Shown in pieces: positions 49,964 to 58,592 of a DNA stretch of 64,000 nt; position 1 is the stretch's first letter, and every line of letters starts with the position of its first letter. The DNA is from GWE2-40-63 sp050179685 (lineage in GTDB: Bacteria > Bacteroidota > Bacteroidia > Bacteroidales > SZUA-534): NCBI GenBank assembly GCA_050179685.1, contig JBFXEW010000002.1:62001-126000 (forward strand), written 5' to 3'. The notes beneath the pieces were generated by a model. The model had not been told where the DNA came from, did no database searches, and saw only the letters and a list, made by a program, of their open reading frames with translations. The translations under genes and the position numbers were made by a program.

Positions 49964-50658
49964 CCGATGAAGTAATTATTTTAGCCGGGGGATTGGGAAC
50001 CCGCTTAAAAGATGCGGTAAAAGATGTTCCAAAACCCATGGCTCCCATCGGTAACTTACCGTTTTTAGCTTACCTATTCCAATACCTTAAAAAGTTTCCC
50101 ATAAATAAGGTTGTTTTAGCTGTTGGTCACAAGCACGAAAGCATATCAAACTATTTTGGAAATCAATACCTGGGAATAGAAATTGATTATGCCATTGAAA
50201 ACGAGCCACTGGGCACAGGAGGCGCAATTGCCAATGCCTTACAACTCACAAAAAACAAAACCGTTTTTCTGCTCAATGGCGACACCTTTTTTAAAGTTAA
50301 TTTACTTCAGTTATTACAGCATCACCAAAAGTCAAAGGCCCAGCTTACACTGGCTTTAAAGCCCATGCAACAATTCGACCGGTATGGAACAGTTGAAACC
50401 CGCGATTCGCAAATCATTAAATTCAACGAAAAAAAACCGGTAAACGAAGGCTTAATTAATGGTGGTGTTTATGTAATCGAGAAACAAAGCGTTGAATCGT
50501 TAAACTTACCCATAAAATTTTCATTCGAAAAAGAAATACTTGAGAAAGAAACGGCACATTGGAACATGCAAGCCTTAATATGTGAGGGCTACTTTATCGA
50601 CATAGGAATTCCCTGCGATTATAACAGGGCACAACTGGATTTACCGAATCAGATTTAA
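49960..50658 (+). CDS. hddC: Heptose-1-phosphate guanylyltransferase type nucleotidyltransferase
   Basis: Sugar-phosphate nucleotidyltransferase (232 residues) with the start IILAGGLGTRLKDAVKDVPKPMAPIG, LAVGHKHESISNYFG, ENEPLGTGGAIANAL and NGDTFFKVN. By context (hddA, gmhA) it is the last enzyme to GDP-D-glycero-alpha-D-manno-heptose. The sequence alone could also fit other NTP-transferases such as mannose-1-phosphate guanylyltransferase-like proteins. GmhB, the phosphatase needed between HddA and HddC, is not in the window. Confidence 0.85.
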   Translation: MTDEVIILAGGLGTRLKDAVKDVPKPMAPIGNLPFLAYLFQYLKKFPINKVVLAVGHKHESISNYFGNQYLGIEIDYAIENEPLGTGGAIANALQLTKNKTVFLLNGDTFFKVNLLQLLQHHQKSKAQLTLALKPMQQFDRYGTVETRDSQIIKFNEKKPVNEGLINGGVYVIEKQSVESLNLPIKFSFEKEILEKETAHWNMQALICEGYFIDIGIPCDYNRAQLDLPNQI

Positions 50659-50680
50659 ATTCAGAAAAACGGTACAACAA

Positions 50681-50708
50681 AAAAAGCCCCAAGCATGGCT
50701 TGAGGCTT
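50681..50708 (-). terminator. Rho-independent terminator of rpsT
   Basis: Stem agcc-c-caag (50685-50693) / cttg-a-ggct (50699-50707), one mismatch, 5-base loop; T run on the minus strand. It may also serve the convergent hddC. Confidence 0.82.
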
Positions 50709-50728
50709 CTCAATATAGTAATAATTGA

Positions 50729-50980
50729 TTACAGACCGCTCACATGGTTTGCTAAACCTGACTTTAAATTGGCAGCTTTATTCTTATGAATAACATTGGT
50801 CTTAGCCAATTTATCAAGCATTGAAGCTACTTTTGGGAATAACGCTTCAGCTTCAGCTTTTTCAGTAGTAGCACGCAACATTCTTACTGCATTCCTGGCA
50901 GTTTTAGCATAATATTTATTGTGCAACCTGCGCTCTTCGTTCTGACGTATCCTTTTCTTAGCTGATTGATGATTTGCCAT
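50729..50980 (-). CDS. rpsT: 30S ribosomal protein S20
   Basis: Binds 16S rRNA early in 30S assembly. The 83-residue basic helical protein starts MANHQSAKKRIRQNEERRLHNKY and ends with AANLKSGLANHV, both typical. It lies 28 bases after the tRNA-Glu gene on the same strand and is probably read from the tRNA promoter. Confidence 0.97.
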   Translation of the reverse strand: MANHQSAKKRIRQNEERRLHNKYYAKTARNAVRMLRATTEKAEAEALFPKVASMLDKLAKTNVIHKNKAANLKSGLANHVSGL

Positions 50981-51008
50981 TTTATTATTGTGTAAAATAA
51001 ATTTATAG

Positions 51009-51080
51009 TACTCCGTAGGGGAATCGAACCCCTGCTACCAGGATGAAAACCTGGCGTCCTAACCGCTAGACGAACGGAGC
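51009..51080 (-). tRNA. tRNA-Glu (anticodon UUC)
   Basis: A 72-base cloverleaf on the minus strand. Acceptor stem GCTCCGT / ACGGAGT with one G-T pair and discriminator A; D arm with AGCGGTTAGG; anticodon stem CCAGG/CCTGG around loop TTTTCAT (anticodon TTC); T arm with GGTTCGATTCC. CCA is not encoded. Followed by rpsT. Confidence 0.97.
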
Positions 51081-51096
51081 GTTTGTTTTCGGACTG

Positions 51097-51126
51097 CAAA
51101 AGTAATTAATTTTTTATATCTGCAAA
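51097..51126 (-). promoter_or_regulatory. Promoter of tRNA-Glu-rpsT
   Basis: Minus strand: TTTG (51123-51126), 18-base spacer, TACTTTTG (51097-51104); start near 51093, about 13 bases before the tRNA. Confidence 0.75.
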
Positions 51127-51477
51127 AATATCTTTCAAAAAAATTACTTTTTCTCAACCTTCCTTAGAACTTTACAAAAATCGTTTCCTTTTTTTGCGGT
51201 GCAAACATAACACATAATTTTTAAATTTTCTATAGCTGATGCAAAAAAAGAACTCAAAAATTAAAAAGTATACAGCATTAACTTCAGACTCATAAAAACA
51301 CACTTTGTTCGCCAGCAATTAAACAACTGAACGAGTGTGCTTTATATTTTCGCAGGATTGCTAATAATTTATAATCAGTGATTTTATTTAGCGTGTATGG
51401 TTTATTATTTGCTGTATTTGCGTTACCCTGATTCAATAAATAAAAATACCTTTGTAGCATTAAACAATAGGAATATT
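51127..51477. other. Intergenic region between tRNA-Glu and the mutL operon
   Basis: About 350 AT-rich bases. It holds a 12-base-pair stem with one bulge (51301-51312 / 51331-51341, arms cacactttgttc and gaacgagtgtg, 18-base loop) that has no T run, and a TACCTTTG box near the right end. No gene is supported; a frame open from 51397 is only an upstream extension of the next gene. Confidence 0.55.
51447..51454 (+). promoter_or_regulatory. -7 box of the mutL operon
   Basis: TACCTTTG, 23 bases before the ATG at 51478. TTTG at 51417-51420 gives a 26-base spacer, longer than usual. Confidence 0.5.
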
Positions 51478-51747
51478 ATGGCAAGATTTTTTAGCTTACC
51501 CAAAAACAAACGATTTACCTTTACTCCTCGTTATTACGACGAAAGAGCTGAAATTAGAAAAGAGCGGAACGAGCAAATCAAACGTGAGGTTGAAGCCGAA
51601 AAGGAAGGAAGAAAAAGCCGCATCACAAAAGAAGAAATGGCGCATTACATTAAAATGAGTCGCCGTACGCAAAAAAAATCGAACATGCGCTTATTGCTTA
51701 TTTTGGTCTTACTCTTAGCCATATTTTATTTCTTTTTAATTAAATAG
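51478..51747 (+). CDS. Small charged membrane protein upstream of mutL
   Basis: An 89-residue protein: basic start with FTFTPRYYDERAEIRKERNEQIKRE, a charged helix, then one C-terminal membrane helix (about 69-87). Related Bacteroidota proteins next to mutL carry the false name riboflavin synthase subunit beta; nothing here resembles riboflavin synthase. I chose the ATG at 51478 over an upstream frame (51397) because the promoter box lies between them. It is followed 12 bases later by mutL. Function unknown. Confidence 0.82.
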   Translation: MARFFSLPKNKRFTFTPRYYDERAEIRKERNEQIKREVEAEKEGRKSRITKEEMAHYIKMSRRTQKKSNMRLLLILVLLLAIFYFFLIK

Positions 51748-51759
51748 TTTCTGTTTTTC

Positions 51760-53616
51760 ATGCCCGATATTATTCAGTTATTACCCGATAGTGTTGCCAA
51801 TCAGATTGCCGCAGGCGAAGTGGTTCAGCGCCCTGCATCGGTTTTAAAAGAACTGGTCGAAAATTCAATTGACGCCGGAAGCACAAAAATTCAGGTAGTG
51901 GTTAAAGATGCCGGAAAAACCCTGCTTCAGGTAATCGATAATGGCTGCGGAATGTCAGAAACCGATGCCCGCATGTGTTTCGAAAGGCATGCTACCTCAA
52001 AAATACGGAAAGCAAACGATTTGTTCGACATCCGAACCATGGGCTTCCGTGGCGAAGCTATGGCGGCCATTGCTGCCATTGCCACGGTTGAATTGAAAAC
52101 AAAAAAACAGGATGCCGAATTGGGAACTTACCTGCATATTTCAGGTTCCACATTCGAAGAACAGAAACCAGTCAACTGCCAGAATGGCACCAATATATCG
52201 GTAAAAAACCTGTTTTTCAATGTTCCGGCCCGTCGTAAGTTTTTAAAATCGAACAGCACCGAATTAAAACACCTGATGGAGGAGTTTCAACATGTTGCTT
52301 TGGGATTTCCTGAAATTGAAATGCAACTCATTCATAACGATGTTGAAATTTACAACCTCCCTGCATCAAAAATATACAACCGAATAATAAATGTTTTGGG
52401 GCGCTCGGCCAGTCAGAACCTGGTTCCCGTACAATCGGATACCAGCATCGCTAAAATAAAAGGTTATGTTGGCAAACCCGAACACGCCCGAAAAAGTCCC
52501 GGCGAGCAGTTTTTCTTTGTAAACAACCGCTACATGAAGCATCCTTATTTTTATAAGGCATTACTTTCGGCCTATGAAAACATTATTCCGCAAGGAATGC
52601 TTCCTTCGTTTTTTATTTATTTCGATGTCAACCCCAACAGCATCGACATTAACATTCACCCTACAAAAACTGAAATAAAGTTTGAAAACGAACGCGAATT
52701 ATGGGCCATTGTACAAGCCACAGTAAAAGAAGGACTGGGAAAGCACAGTCTGGTTCCGAGTATCGATTTTAACCAGGAACAAGCCTTTGATATTCCCAAC
52801 CTGCGCAAAGGAGAACCGGTTGAACCACCGCAAATAAAAATAAATCCCAATTACAACCCCTTCGATTCGCAACACCATTCAAAAACATCGAATCACAACC
52901 ACTCTGGTGGAAATACTTCTACCCAAAAACCACCTCTCGACTGGCAGGCGCTCTACAATGGATTTGATGCAGAACCTAAAGAACATTTTCAGCCTGAAAA
53001 CCAGGTTCCACAGGCTCCAATGCAACAAACTTTTACCCCGAATCACTCAAGCGAATCGGGACGGTACTTTCAGCTCAAAGGACGGTACATATTAACTGCC
53101 GTAAAGTCAGGCCTGATGGTTATTGACCAAAAAAGGGCGCACGAGCGAATTTTATTCGACGAATACATTTATAAGATGGGAACCCAGGCCGGGCTCGGTC
53201 AAAAATTATTGTATCCGCAAAAAGTGGAACTGGACACTTTAGATGCAGAGCTTTTTCGCTCAATAATTTCAGAGGTAAACCGCCTGGGATTTGAGGTGGA
53301 AGCCTTTGGCGCCAACACCTTTGTTGTAAACAGTATTCCGGCCGAATTCCCCGACAGCGACGTCGGAACATGGGTAAATCAGATAATTGACAACCTGAAA
53401 GAAAATCAAAAAGATTTTAAAGAAGCTTTGCGCGAAAACATGGTTCGCTCGTTGGCAAAGTTTTTGTCAATCCCGTACGGAAAAATTTTAAGTCAGGAGG
53501 AAATGGCACACATAAACGATAAATTATTTGTTTCGCCAATGCCCAATTTAACTCCCGACGGAAAAAACATCGTCAGCATTATTGGAATGGACGAATTTGA
53601 AAAAAAATTAAAATAG
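51760..53616 (+). CDS. mutL: DNA mismatch repair protein MutL
   Basis: Couples MutS to strand removal. The 618-residue protein has the GHKL ATPase at the N-terminus (IAAGEVVQRPASVLKELVENSIDAG, DNGCGM, RHATSKI, GFRGEA), the transducer domain, a variable linker (about 350-430) and the C-terminal dimerization domain. The place of the endonuclease motif DQHAx2Ex4E reads DQKRAHERILFDE, so the metal-binding histidine is missing. Start ATG at 51760. A rhomboid gene follows six bases later. Confidence 0.97.
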   Translation: MPDIIQLLPDSVANQIAAGEVVQRPASVLKELVENSIDAGSTKIQVVVKDAGKTLLQVIDNGCGMSETDARMCFERHATSKIRKANDLFDIRTMGFRGEAMAAIAAIATVELKTKKQDAELGTYLHISGSTFEEQKPVNCQNGTNISVKNLFFNVPARRKFLKSNSTELKHLMEEFQHVALGFPEIEMQLIHNDVEIYNLPASKIYNRIINVLGRSASQNLVPVQSDTSIAKIKGYVGKPEHARKSPGEQFFFVNNRYMKHPYFYKALLSAYENIIPQGMLPSFFIYFDVNPNSIDINIHPTKTEIKFENERELWAIVQATVKEGLGKHSLVPSIDFNQEQAFDIPNLRKGEPVEPPQIKINPNYNPFDSQHHSKTSNHNHSGGNTSTQKPPLDWQALYNGFDAEPKEHFQPENQVPQAPMQQTFTPNHSSESGRYFQLKGRYILTAVKSGLMVIDQKRAHERILFDEYIYKMGTQAGLGQKLLYPQKVELDTLDAELFRSIISEVNRLGFEVEAFGANTFVVNSIPAEFPDSDVGTWVNQIIDNLKENQKDFKEALRENMVRSLAKFLSIPYGKILSQEEMAHINDKLFVSPMPNLTPDGKNIVSIIGMDEFEKKLK

Positions 53617-53622
53617 AAAAAG

Positions 53623-54453
53623 ATGCAATCGTATAGAGCACCCTTATTTGGAAACTTACCTCCGGTAATTAAAAACCTGTTGATTATTAACATTCTTGTG
53701 TTTTTAGCCGATAATGTACTACCATCTGTTGGCTTTGATTTAACACGACTTTTAGCTTTACACAATATTCAATCGGAATACTTTAAGCCCTTCCAGTTTG
53801 TTACTCACATGTTTATGCACGGGGGCTTAACCCACATATTTTTCAATATGTTTGCCCTGGTTATGTTTGGCCGGATGCTGGAGTTGGTATGGGGACCAAA
53901 ACGTTTTTTAATCTTTTATTTTGTTACCGGAATTGGAGCTGCGGCTTTACACAGTGCGGTAAATTACTACAGCTTATCAGGAATGCGCGAAGCCATTGTA
54001 GCTTTTGCCAACACTCCTTCGCCCGAGTTATTTTTAGGCTATATCCGCGATTACCTACCCAATGCAAGTGCCGGAGTAAATGATTTTATATCGTCGTTCA
54101 GTTCGCAGCCAAACAACCCGGGTTATATTAACGAAGCCACAGCCATTATGGCAAAAGTTTTCGAAATGCATGTGAATATTCCAACGGTTGGTGCCTCGGG
54201 TGCTGTTTTTGGCGTGTTGCTGGCTTTTGGAATGTTGTTTCCAAACACTCAACTTATGTTGTTGTTTCCACCCATTCCAATCCGGGCCAAATACTTTGTG
54301 ATAATTTATGGAGCCATTGAACTTTTTGCTGCTGTTATTCCACAACCGGGCGATAACGTGGCTCACTTTGCCCACCTGGGAGGAATGATATTTGGATTTT
54401 TCTTAATAAAATACTGGAACAGCAAAGGAATTGGAAAATACGATCGTTTTTAA
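53623..54453 (+). CDS. Rhomboid intramembrane serine protease (first of two)
   Basis: A 276-residue membrane protease with six helices. Catalytic Ser192 is in GASGAVFG and catalytic His251 in HFAHLGG; the L1-side motif HMFMHGGLTHIFFNM holds the conserved H and N. A ~60-residue loop (about 118-180) before the serine helix is longer than in GlpG. It follows mutL by six bases and the second rhomboid starts ten bases after it. Confidence 0.93.
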   Translation: MQSYRAPLFGNLPPVIKNLLIINILVFLADNVLPSVGFDLTRLLALHNIQSEYFKPFQFVTHMFMHGGLTHIFFNMFALVMFGRMLELVWGPKRFLIFYFVTGIGAAALHSAVNYYSLSGMREAIVAFANTPSPELFLGYIRDYLPNASAGVNDFISSFSSQPNNPGYINEATAIMAKVFEMHVNIPTVGASGAVFGVLLAFGMLFPNTQLMLLFPPIPIRAKYFVIIYGAIELFAAVIPQPGDNVAHFAHLGGMIFGFFLIKYWNSKGIGKYDRF

Positions 54454-54463
54454 GTAAAAGCTT

Positions 54464-55357
54464 ATGATGACAGGAACCGGAATTTTTGATGAATTGAAAG
54501 ATACGTTTAAGCGTGGCAGCATGCTTACCCGCTTAATATATGTAAATCTTGGCGTTTTTGTGATGGTAAAACTGGTCGATGCAGCCTACCTGCTATTTGC
54601 CATTCAGGGAAGCAACTTTTTGATTGATTGGTTAGCTGCTCCCGCACAGTTCAGCCAATTGCTTTATAAGCCCTGGACAATTTTTACCTATATGTTTTTG
54701 CATCAGCAATTTTTGCACATTCTTTTTAATTTGTTGTGGCTCTATTGGCTGGGTAAAATATTTTTGGAATACCTTACCGGAAAACAATTGTTGAACGTTT
54801 ACCTGCTGGGCGGATTAAGCGGTGCTGCTTTTTACATACTGGCCTATAACATTTTTCCAGGTTTCGAAAACGCATTGCCTTTTTCGTATGCCCTGGGTGC
54901 ATCGGCCGGAGTATTGGCCATTGTGGTAGCCATAGCAGTATATGTCCCCAATTACACCATATATTTGCTGTTTATTGGCCCGGTAAAACTCAAGTACATT
55001 GCCTTGGTTTCGGTTTTGCTCGATTTAATTCTAATTACCGACGGCAATGCGGGCGGACATCTGGCTCACCTGGGCGGAGCTCTGTTTGGCTATCTATTTA
55101 GTTCACAGTTAAAAAGCGGAACCGATTTATCGAAAGGATTCGGAAAAACTATGGATACACTTGCTGACTGGTTTAAACCCAAAAGTAAATTAAAAGTAAC
55201 TTACCGACGGGGTGAAACGGAGATTGAATACAACGCCCGAAAACAAACCGAACAAAAAGAAATAGATGCCATTTTGGAAAAAATTGCCAAATCGGGCTAC
55301 GAGAGTTTAAGCAGTAAGGAAAAAGAAATTCTGTTCCGGCAAAGTCGTAAAAACTAA
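54464..55357 (+). CDS. Rhomboid intramembrane serine protease (second of two)
   Basis: A 297-residue rhomboid with Ser147 in GASAGVLA and His202 in HLAHLGG, and the FLHQQFLHILFNLLWLYWLG motif. The serine motif is GASAG rather than GASG but keeps the nucleophile. After the last helix comes a soluble C-terminal part of ~70 residues (about 228-297) with an EIDAILEKIAKSGYESLSSKEKEILF unit like DUF6576, known at the end of one type of Bacteroidota rhomboid. The two tandem rhomboids are different subtypes, not a recent duplication. Confidence 0.92.
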   Translation: MMTGTGIFDELKDTFKRGSMLTRLIYVNLGVFVMVKLVDAAYLLFAIQGSNFLIDWLAAPAQFSQLLYKPWTIFTYMFLHQQFLHILFNLLWLYWLGKIFLEYLTGKQLLNVYLLGGLSGAAFYILAYNIFPGFENALPFSYALGASAGVLAIVVAIAVYVPNYTIYLLFIGPVKLKYIALVSVLLDLILITDGNAGGHLAHLGGALFGYLFSSQLKSGTDLSKGFGKTMDTLADWFKPKSKLKVTYRRGETEIEYNARKQTEQKEIDAILEKIAKSGYESLSSKEKEILFRQSRKN

Positions 55358-55445
55358 GGTTAAAAACTTTGTTGCCGTTCAGGTTTTAAACGCATTTTTT
55401 TAAGTTTTGCGTTGCTATTTGTATCTTTCGGCGAATTAATAACCT

Positions 55446-56537
55446 ATGATTAACCGACTGGCAAAACGAATTATCTTATTTTTCAATGCAATAGTAATTG
55501 TGTTGTTGCTATTGGGATTTGCCGGCGGCAAAATTTCTCCGGCTTTACTTCCTGGGTTAACAATCTTTGCCTTGTTTTTCCATATATTGGTCTTTGTTAA
55601 TCTGGGATTTCTAATTTTCTGGCTTGTTTTTCAGAAGTACTACTTTTTATTTTCGCTGCTTGCTCTTTTGCTGGTTCACAAACCCCTGCTCGAAACGTTT
55701 CATTTAATTCCGCCACGCGAGACCCAACAATTCAATACTACTTTTTCAGTATTGTCGTACAATGTTAAAGTTTTCGATTTGTATAACTGGCGAAAAAACA
55801 AACAATCGTTGGGTGAGTTTTACCAGTTTATTCGTGCTGTTTCGCCCGATGTGGCATGTTTTCAGGAATATTTTACATCGAACAACGGCACATTTCCTGT
55901 TCACGATTCCCTGATGCAAAATCAGCGATTCACTTATGCTCACATTGCCTTCAGCAGTCAACTAAACAACGGACACAACTTTGGAATTGCTACGTATAGC
56001 AGCTTTCCCATTGTTAACAAAAGCGATATCCATTTTCCGAACACACACAACATGGCCATTGTTACCGATGTGAAAATAAACGACGACACCCTGCGAATAA
56101 TAAACTGTCATTTGGAATCGGTAAAATTTTTAAAAGAAGATTATGTCTTTATCGACAGTCTTCCGGCATTGAACGACAAAGCAAGAATAAAAGGAGCCAA
56201 AGGGGTAATTCACCGCTTAAAAAACGCATCACAAATAAGAGCCGTTCAAACACAGGAAATAATCCGACAAATGGAACAATCGCCTTATCCGATAATGCTT
56301 TGCGGCGATTTTAACGATGTGCCGGCATCATACACTTACCAATCGCTGAGTAAAGGTTTCACCGATTCCTTTAAACAATCGTCAATTGGTATGGGTGGAA
56401 CTTTTCCGCGCTTCTTTCCCGCTTTACGTATCGATTACATACTTTATGAGCAAGTGCTGGAGTGCACTCACTTTACTTTATTTCGAAATAATTTGTCCGA
56501 TCATTATCCGGTTTACGGCATCTATACCTTACCTTAG
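55446..56537 (+). CDS. Membrane endonuclease/exonuclease/phosphatase-fold protein
   Basis: A 363-residue protein: two or three N-terminal membrane helices (about 10-30, 36-55, 58-78), then an EEP domain with LSYNVKVFD, DVACFQEYF (metal-binding glutamate), LCGDFNDVP and SDHYPVYGI (catalytic histidine). The fold hydrolyses phosphodiester bonds, so the substrate may be nucleic acid, phospholipid or inositol phosphate; its position outside the membrane argues against DNA repair. It follows the rhomboids by about 90 bases. Confidence 0.88.
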   Translation: MINRLAKRIILFFNAIVIVLLLLGFAGGKISPALLPGLTIFALFFHILVFVNLGFLIFWLVFQKYYFLFSLLALLLVHKPLLETFHLIPPRETQQFNTTFSVLSYNVKVFDLYNWRKNKQSLGEFYQFIRAVSPDVACFQEYFTSNNGTFPVHDSLMQNQRFTYAHIAFSSQLNNGHNFGIATYSSFPIVNKSDIHFPNTHNMAIVTDVKINDDTLRIINCHLESVKFLKEDYVFIDSLPALNDKARIKGAKGVIHRLKNASQIRAVQTQEIIRQMEQSPYPIMLCGDFNDVPASYTYQSLSKGFTDSFKQSSIGMGGTFPRFFPALRIDYILYEQVLECTHFTLFRNNLSDHYPVYGIYTLP

Positions 56538-56557
56538 CACATTAAAAAACAAACCTT

Positions 56558-57658
56558 ATGGATAAACGCGTTCGTTACATAATAGGATTTATTGGCATTG
56601 CTTTATTGGTAGCCGGTCTTTGGTATTTCCGTTCGCTGGTGGCTTATGTGCTTATTGCAGCGGCAATTTCCATTTTAGGCCAACCCTTATTAAATCTACT
56701 GGCAAAACTTAAAATCCGAAAAAAATCGATGCCAAAAAGTTTGGCTGCCGCCATTACTTTGGTTGTAATCTGGGGAGCCATAATTTTGTTTTTCAGCCTT
56801 TTCATTCCTTTGGTTATACACGAGGCCAACGTACTTTCACAAATCGACGTTAACACGCTATATTCCCGAATCCAGGAACCGCTTGAACACATTCAACAGG
56901 CTTTACTCAACCTGGGTTTATTCGAAAACAGTACCGATTTTCAGAATTATATAACTACCCGGCTAATGTCTGTTTTAAATGTATCGTATTTATCGAATAT
57001 TTTTTCAGGATTGACCGCCACACTGGGTAGTTTGTTAATTGCTTTTTTTGCCATATCGTTCATCACATTTTTCTTTTTAAAAGATGCTTCCCTTTTTTCC
57101 GATGGACTTATGCTGGTTATCCCCGATCAGTTTTCGGACGAGATTAAACACATATTAAACTCGATAAAATCGTTGTTAACCCGCTACCTGGGCGGAATAA
57201 TTATCGAAGTAATTCTGGTAATGATTCTGGTTACCCTGGGATTATGGCTGGTGGGCATTGGATTTGAACATGCCGTTCTGTGTGGTTTATTCAGCGGCAT
57301 TCTGAACGTGATACCTTACATTGGGCCATGGATTGGTGCTGCATTCAGCATTCTTATTGGCATAGCCACCAATATCGATTTACCTTTTCAATCGGAATTA
57401 TTGCCCTTAATCGGATGGATGGTTCTGGTTTTTGCCACCGTACAAACCATCGACAATGTGTTGTTTCAACCCCTGATTTACAGCAGTAGCGTTAATGCGC
57501 ATCCTTTAGAAATATTTTTAATAATTATGATGGCCGGCAGTTTAGCCGGAATAGGCGGAATGGTTCTGGCCATACCAACTTATACCGTTTTGCGGGTAAT
57601 TGCCAAAGAGTTTCTGAGCAGTTTTAAAGTGGTTCAAAAACTCACCAAAAACATTTAA
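56558..57658 (+). CDS. AI-2E family transporter
   Basis: A 366-residue protein with seven to eight membrane helices of the AI-2E/YdiK/PerM family. Marks: early helix IGFIGIALLVAGLWYFRSLV, a soluble section (about 85-150), the long FISFITFFFLKD segment and the C-terminal GILNVIPYIGPWIGAAF and MAGSLAGIGGMVLAIP motifs. Family members have been linked to AI-2 export or Na+/H+ exchange; the cargo here is unknown. It starts 20 bases after the EEP gene and is probably in the same transcript. Confidence 0.92.
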   Translation: MDKRVRYIIGFIGIALLVAGLWYFRSLVAYVLIAAAISILGQPLLNLLAKLKIRKKSMPKSLAAAITLVVIWGAIILFFSLFIPLVIHEANVLSQIDVNTLYSRIQEPLEHIQQALLNLGLFENSTDFQNYITTRLMSVLNVSYLSNIFSGLTATLGSLLIAFFAISFITFFFLKDASLFSDGLMLVIPDQFSDEIKHILNSIKSLLTRYLGGIIIEVILVMILVTLGLWLVGIGFEHAVLCGLFSGILNVIPYIGPWIGAAFSILIGIATNIDLPFQSELLPLIGWMVLVFATVQTIDNVLFQPLIYSSSVNAHPLEIFLIIMMAGSLAGIGGMVLAIPTYTVLRVIAKEFLSSFKVVQKLTKNI

Positions 57659-57770
57659 TCGCGTCTTGGTAAATATTTTGCTAACTTCAATCCAATCTTT
57701 TTTCGTTGCATCCATAATTTTTTTATGTTTGTAAGAAGGAATGTACTCCTGAAAAATCAACGTAAGAACC

Positions 57771-58586
57771 ATGCATAAATACCTTTTACTACTGTTTATA
57801 TCGCTTCAATTTAATGGTGTTTTTGCACAAGCCGACTTTACCATTCAGGGAAATCTTTGCCAGGGAAATACCTTAAATTTTACTGATGCCTCAGTAGTTG
57901 CTGACAGTTGGACCTGGGATTTTGGTGATACCGAAGGGAGCACCGACCAAAATCCAAGCCACAGTTATGCCGACAGTGGAACTTATACCGTAACACTTTC
58001 CATTGTTAGCGGAGCCAACACCTACAGTAAAAGCAGAACCTATCAAATCTCAAAAAACCCTAGCGCCGAATTTCTGATCGATACCACCCGATACTCCAGT
58101 TATAGCCGAATATTCACCGACTCATCAACACTTTACAATTCGTTTACTCAATGCATCTGGAATTTTGGCGACAACAGCGCATCTGTTGAAACCCAAAACC
58201 GAAACTACTTATACAAATACCCGGCTGCAGGAAATTACACGGTAAAAATGCGGGTTGTCGATTCAAAAGGATGCACAGACTCTATTAGCAAAAACCTGGA
58301 AATATACGACCGCTTTAAGGTTCCCAATGTGTTTACACCAAATGAAGATAAGGTAAACGATGAATTTATTGTTACATCGAACGGAGTGAGTCGTTTTTCG
58401 ATTGAGATATATAGCCGGTGGGGAAATTTACTGTTTAAACGAAGTGGACAGGAACAAATAGTCTGGGACGGCATGTTACCCGACGGAACAAAAGTTAATC
58501 CGGGAACCTACTATTATGTTATAACCCCCCTGGACGGTAATGAGAACTATGAATCGGAGCAAGGATTTATTACTGTATTTCATTAA
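57771..58586 (+). CDS. PKD-domain protein with type IX (type B) sorting signal
   Basis: A short (271-residue) secreted protein. Signal peptide about 1-19 (LLLLFISLQFNGVFAQ). Two PKD domains at about 25-95 (WTWDFGDTEGSTDQNPSHSYADSGTYTVTLSI) and 105-180 (CIWNFGDNSA, YPAAGNYTVKMRVVD). The last ~85 residues are the CHU_C / T9SS type-B sorting domain, with VPNVFTPNEDKVNDEF and IYSRWGNLLFKR and WDGMLPDGTKVNPGTYYYVI. It should cross the outer membrane by the type IX system and stay on or leave the surface. Most such proteins are far larger, so this is a compact member. A TATGTTTG box lies 39 bases upstream. Confidence 0.93.
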   Translation: MHKYLLLLFISLQFNGVFAQADFTIQGNLCQGNTLNFTDASVVADSWTWDFGDTEGSTDQNPSHSYADSGTYTVTLSIVSGANTYSKSRTYQISKNPSAEFLIDTTRYSSYSRIFTDSSTLYNSFTQCIWNFGDNSASVETQNRNYLYKYPAAGNYTVKMRVVDSKGCTDSISKNLEIYDRFKVPNVFTPNEDKVNDEFIVTSNGVSRFSIEIYSRWGNLLFKRSGQEQIVWDGMLPDGTKVNPGTYYYVITPLDGNENYESEQGFITVFH

Positions 58587-58592
58587 TCCGCT

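Noticed and set aside
51478..51747. Riboflavin synthase subunit beta, the name relatives often carry.
   Set aside because: The protein is a short charged helix with one membrane segment and has no similarity to lumazine or riboflavin synthase that I can see.
53623..55357. Recent tandem duplication of a rhomboid gene.
   Set aside because: The two proteins differ in N-terminus, loop lengths and C-terminal domain; only the catalytic motifs match.
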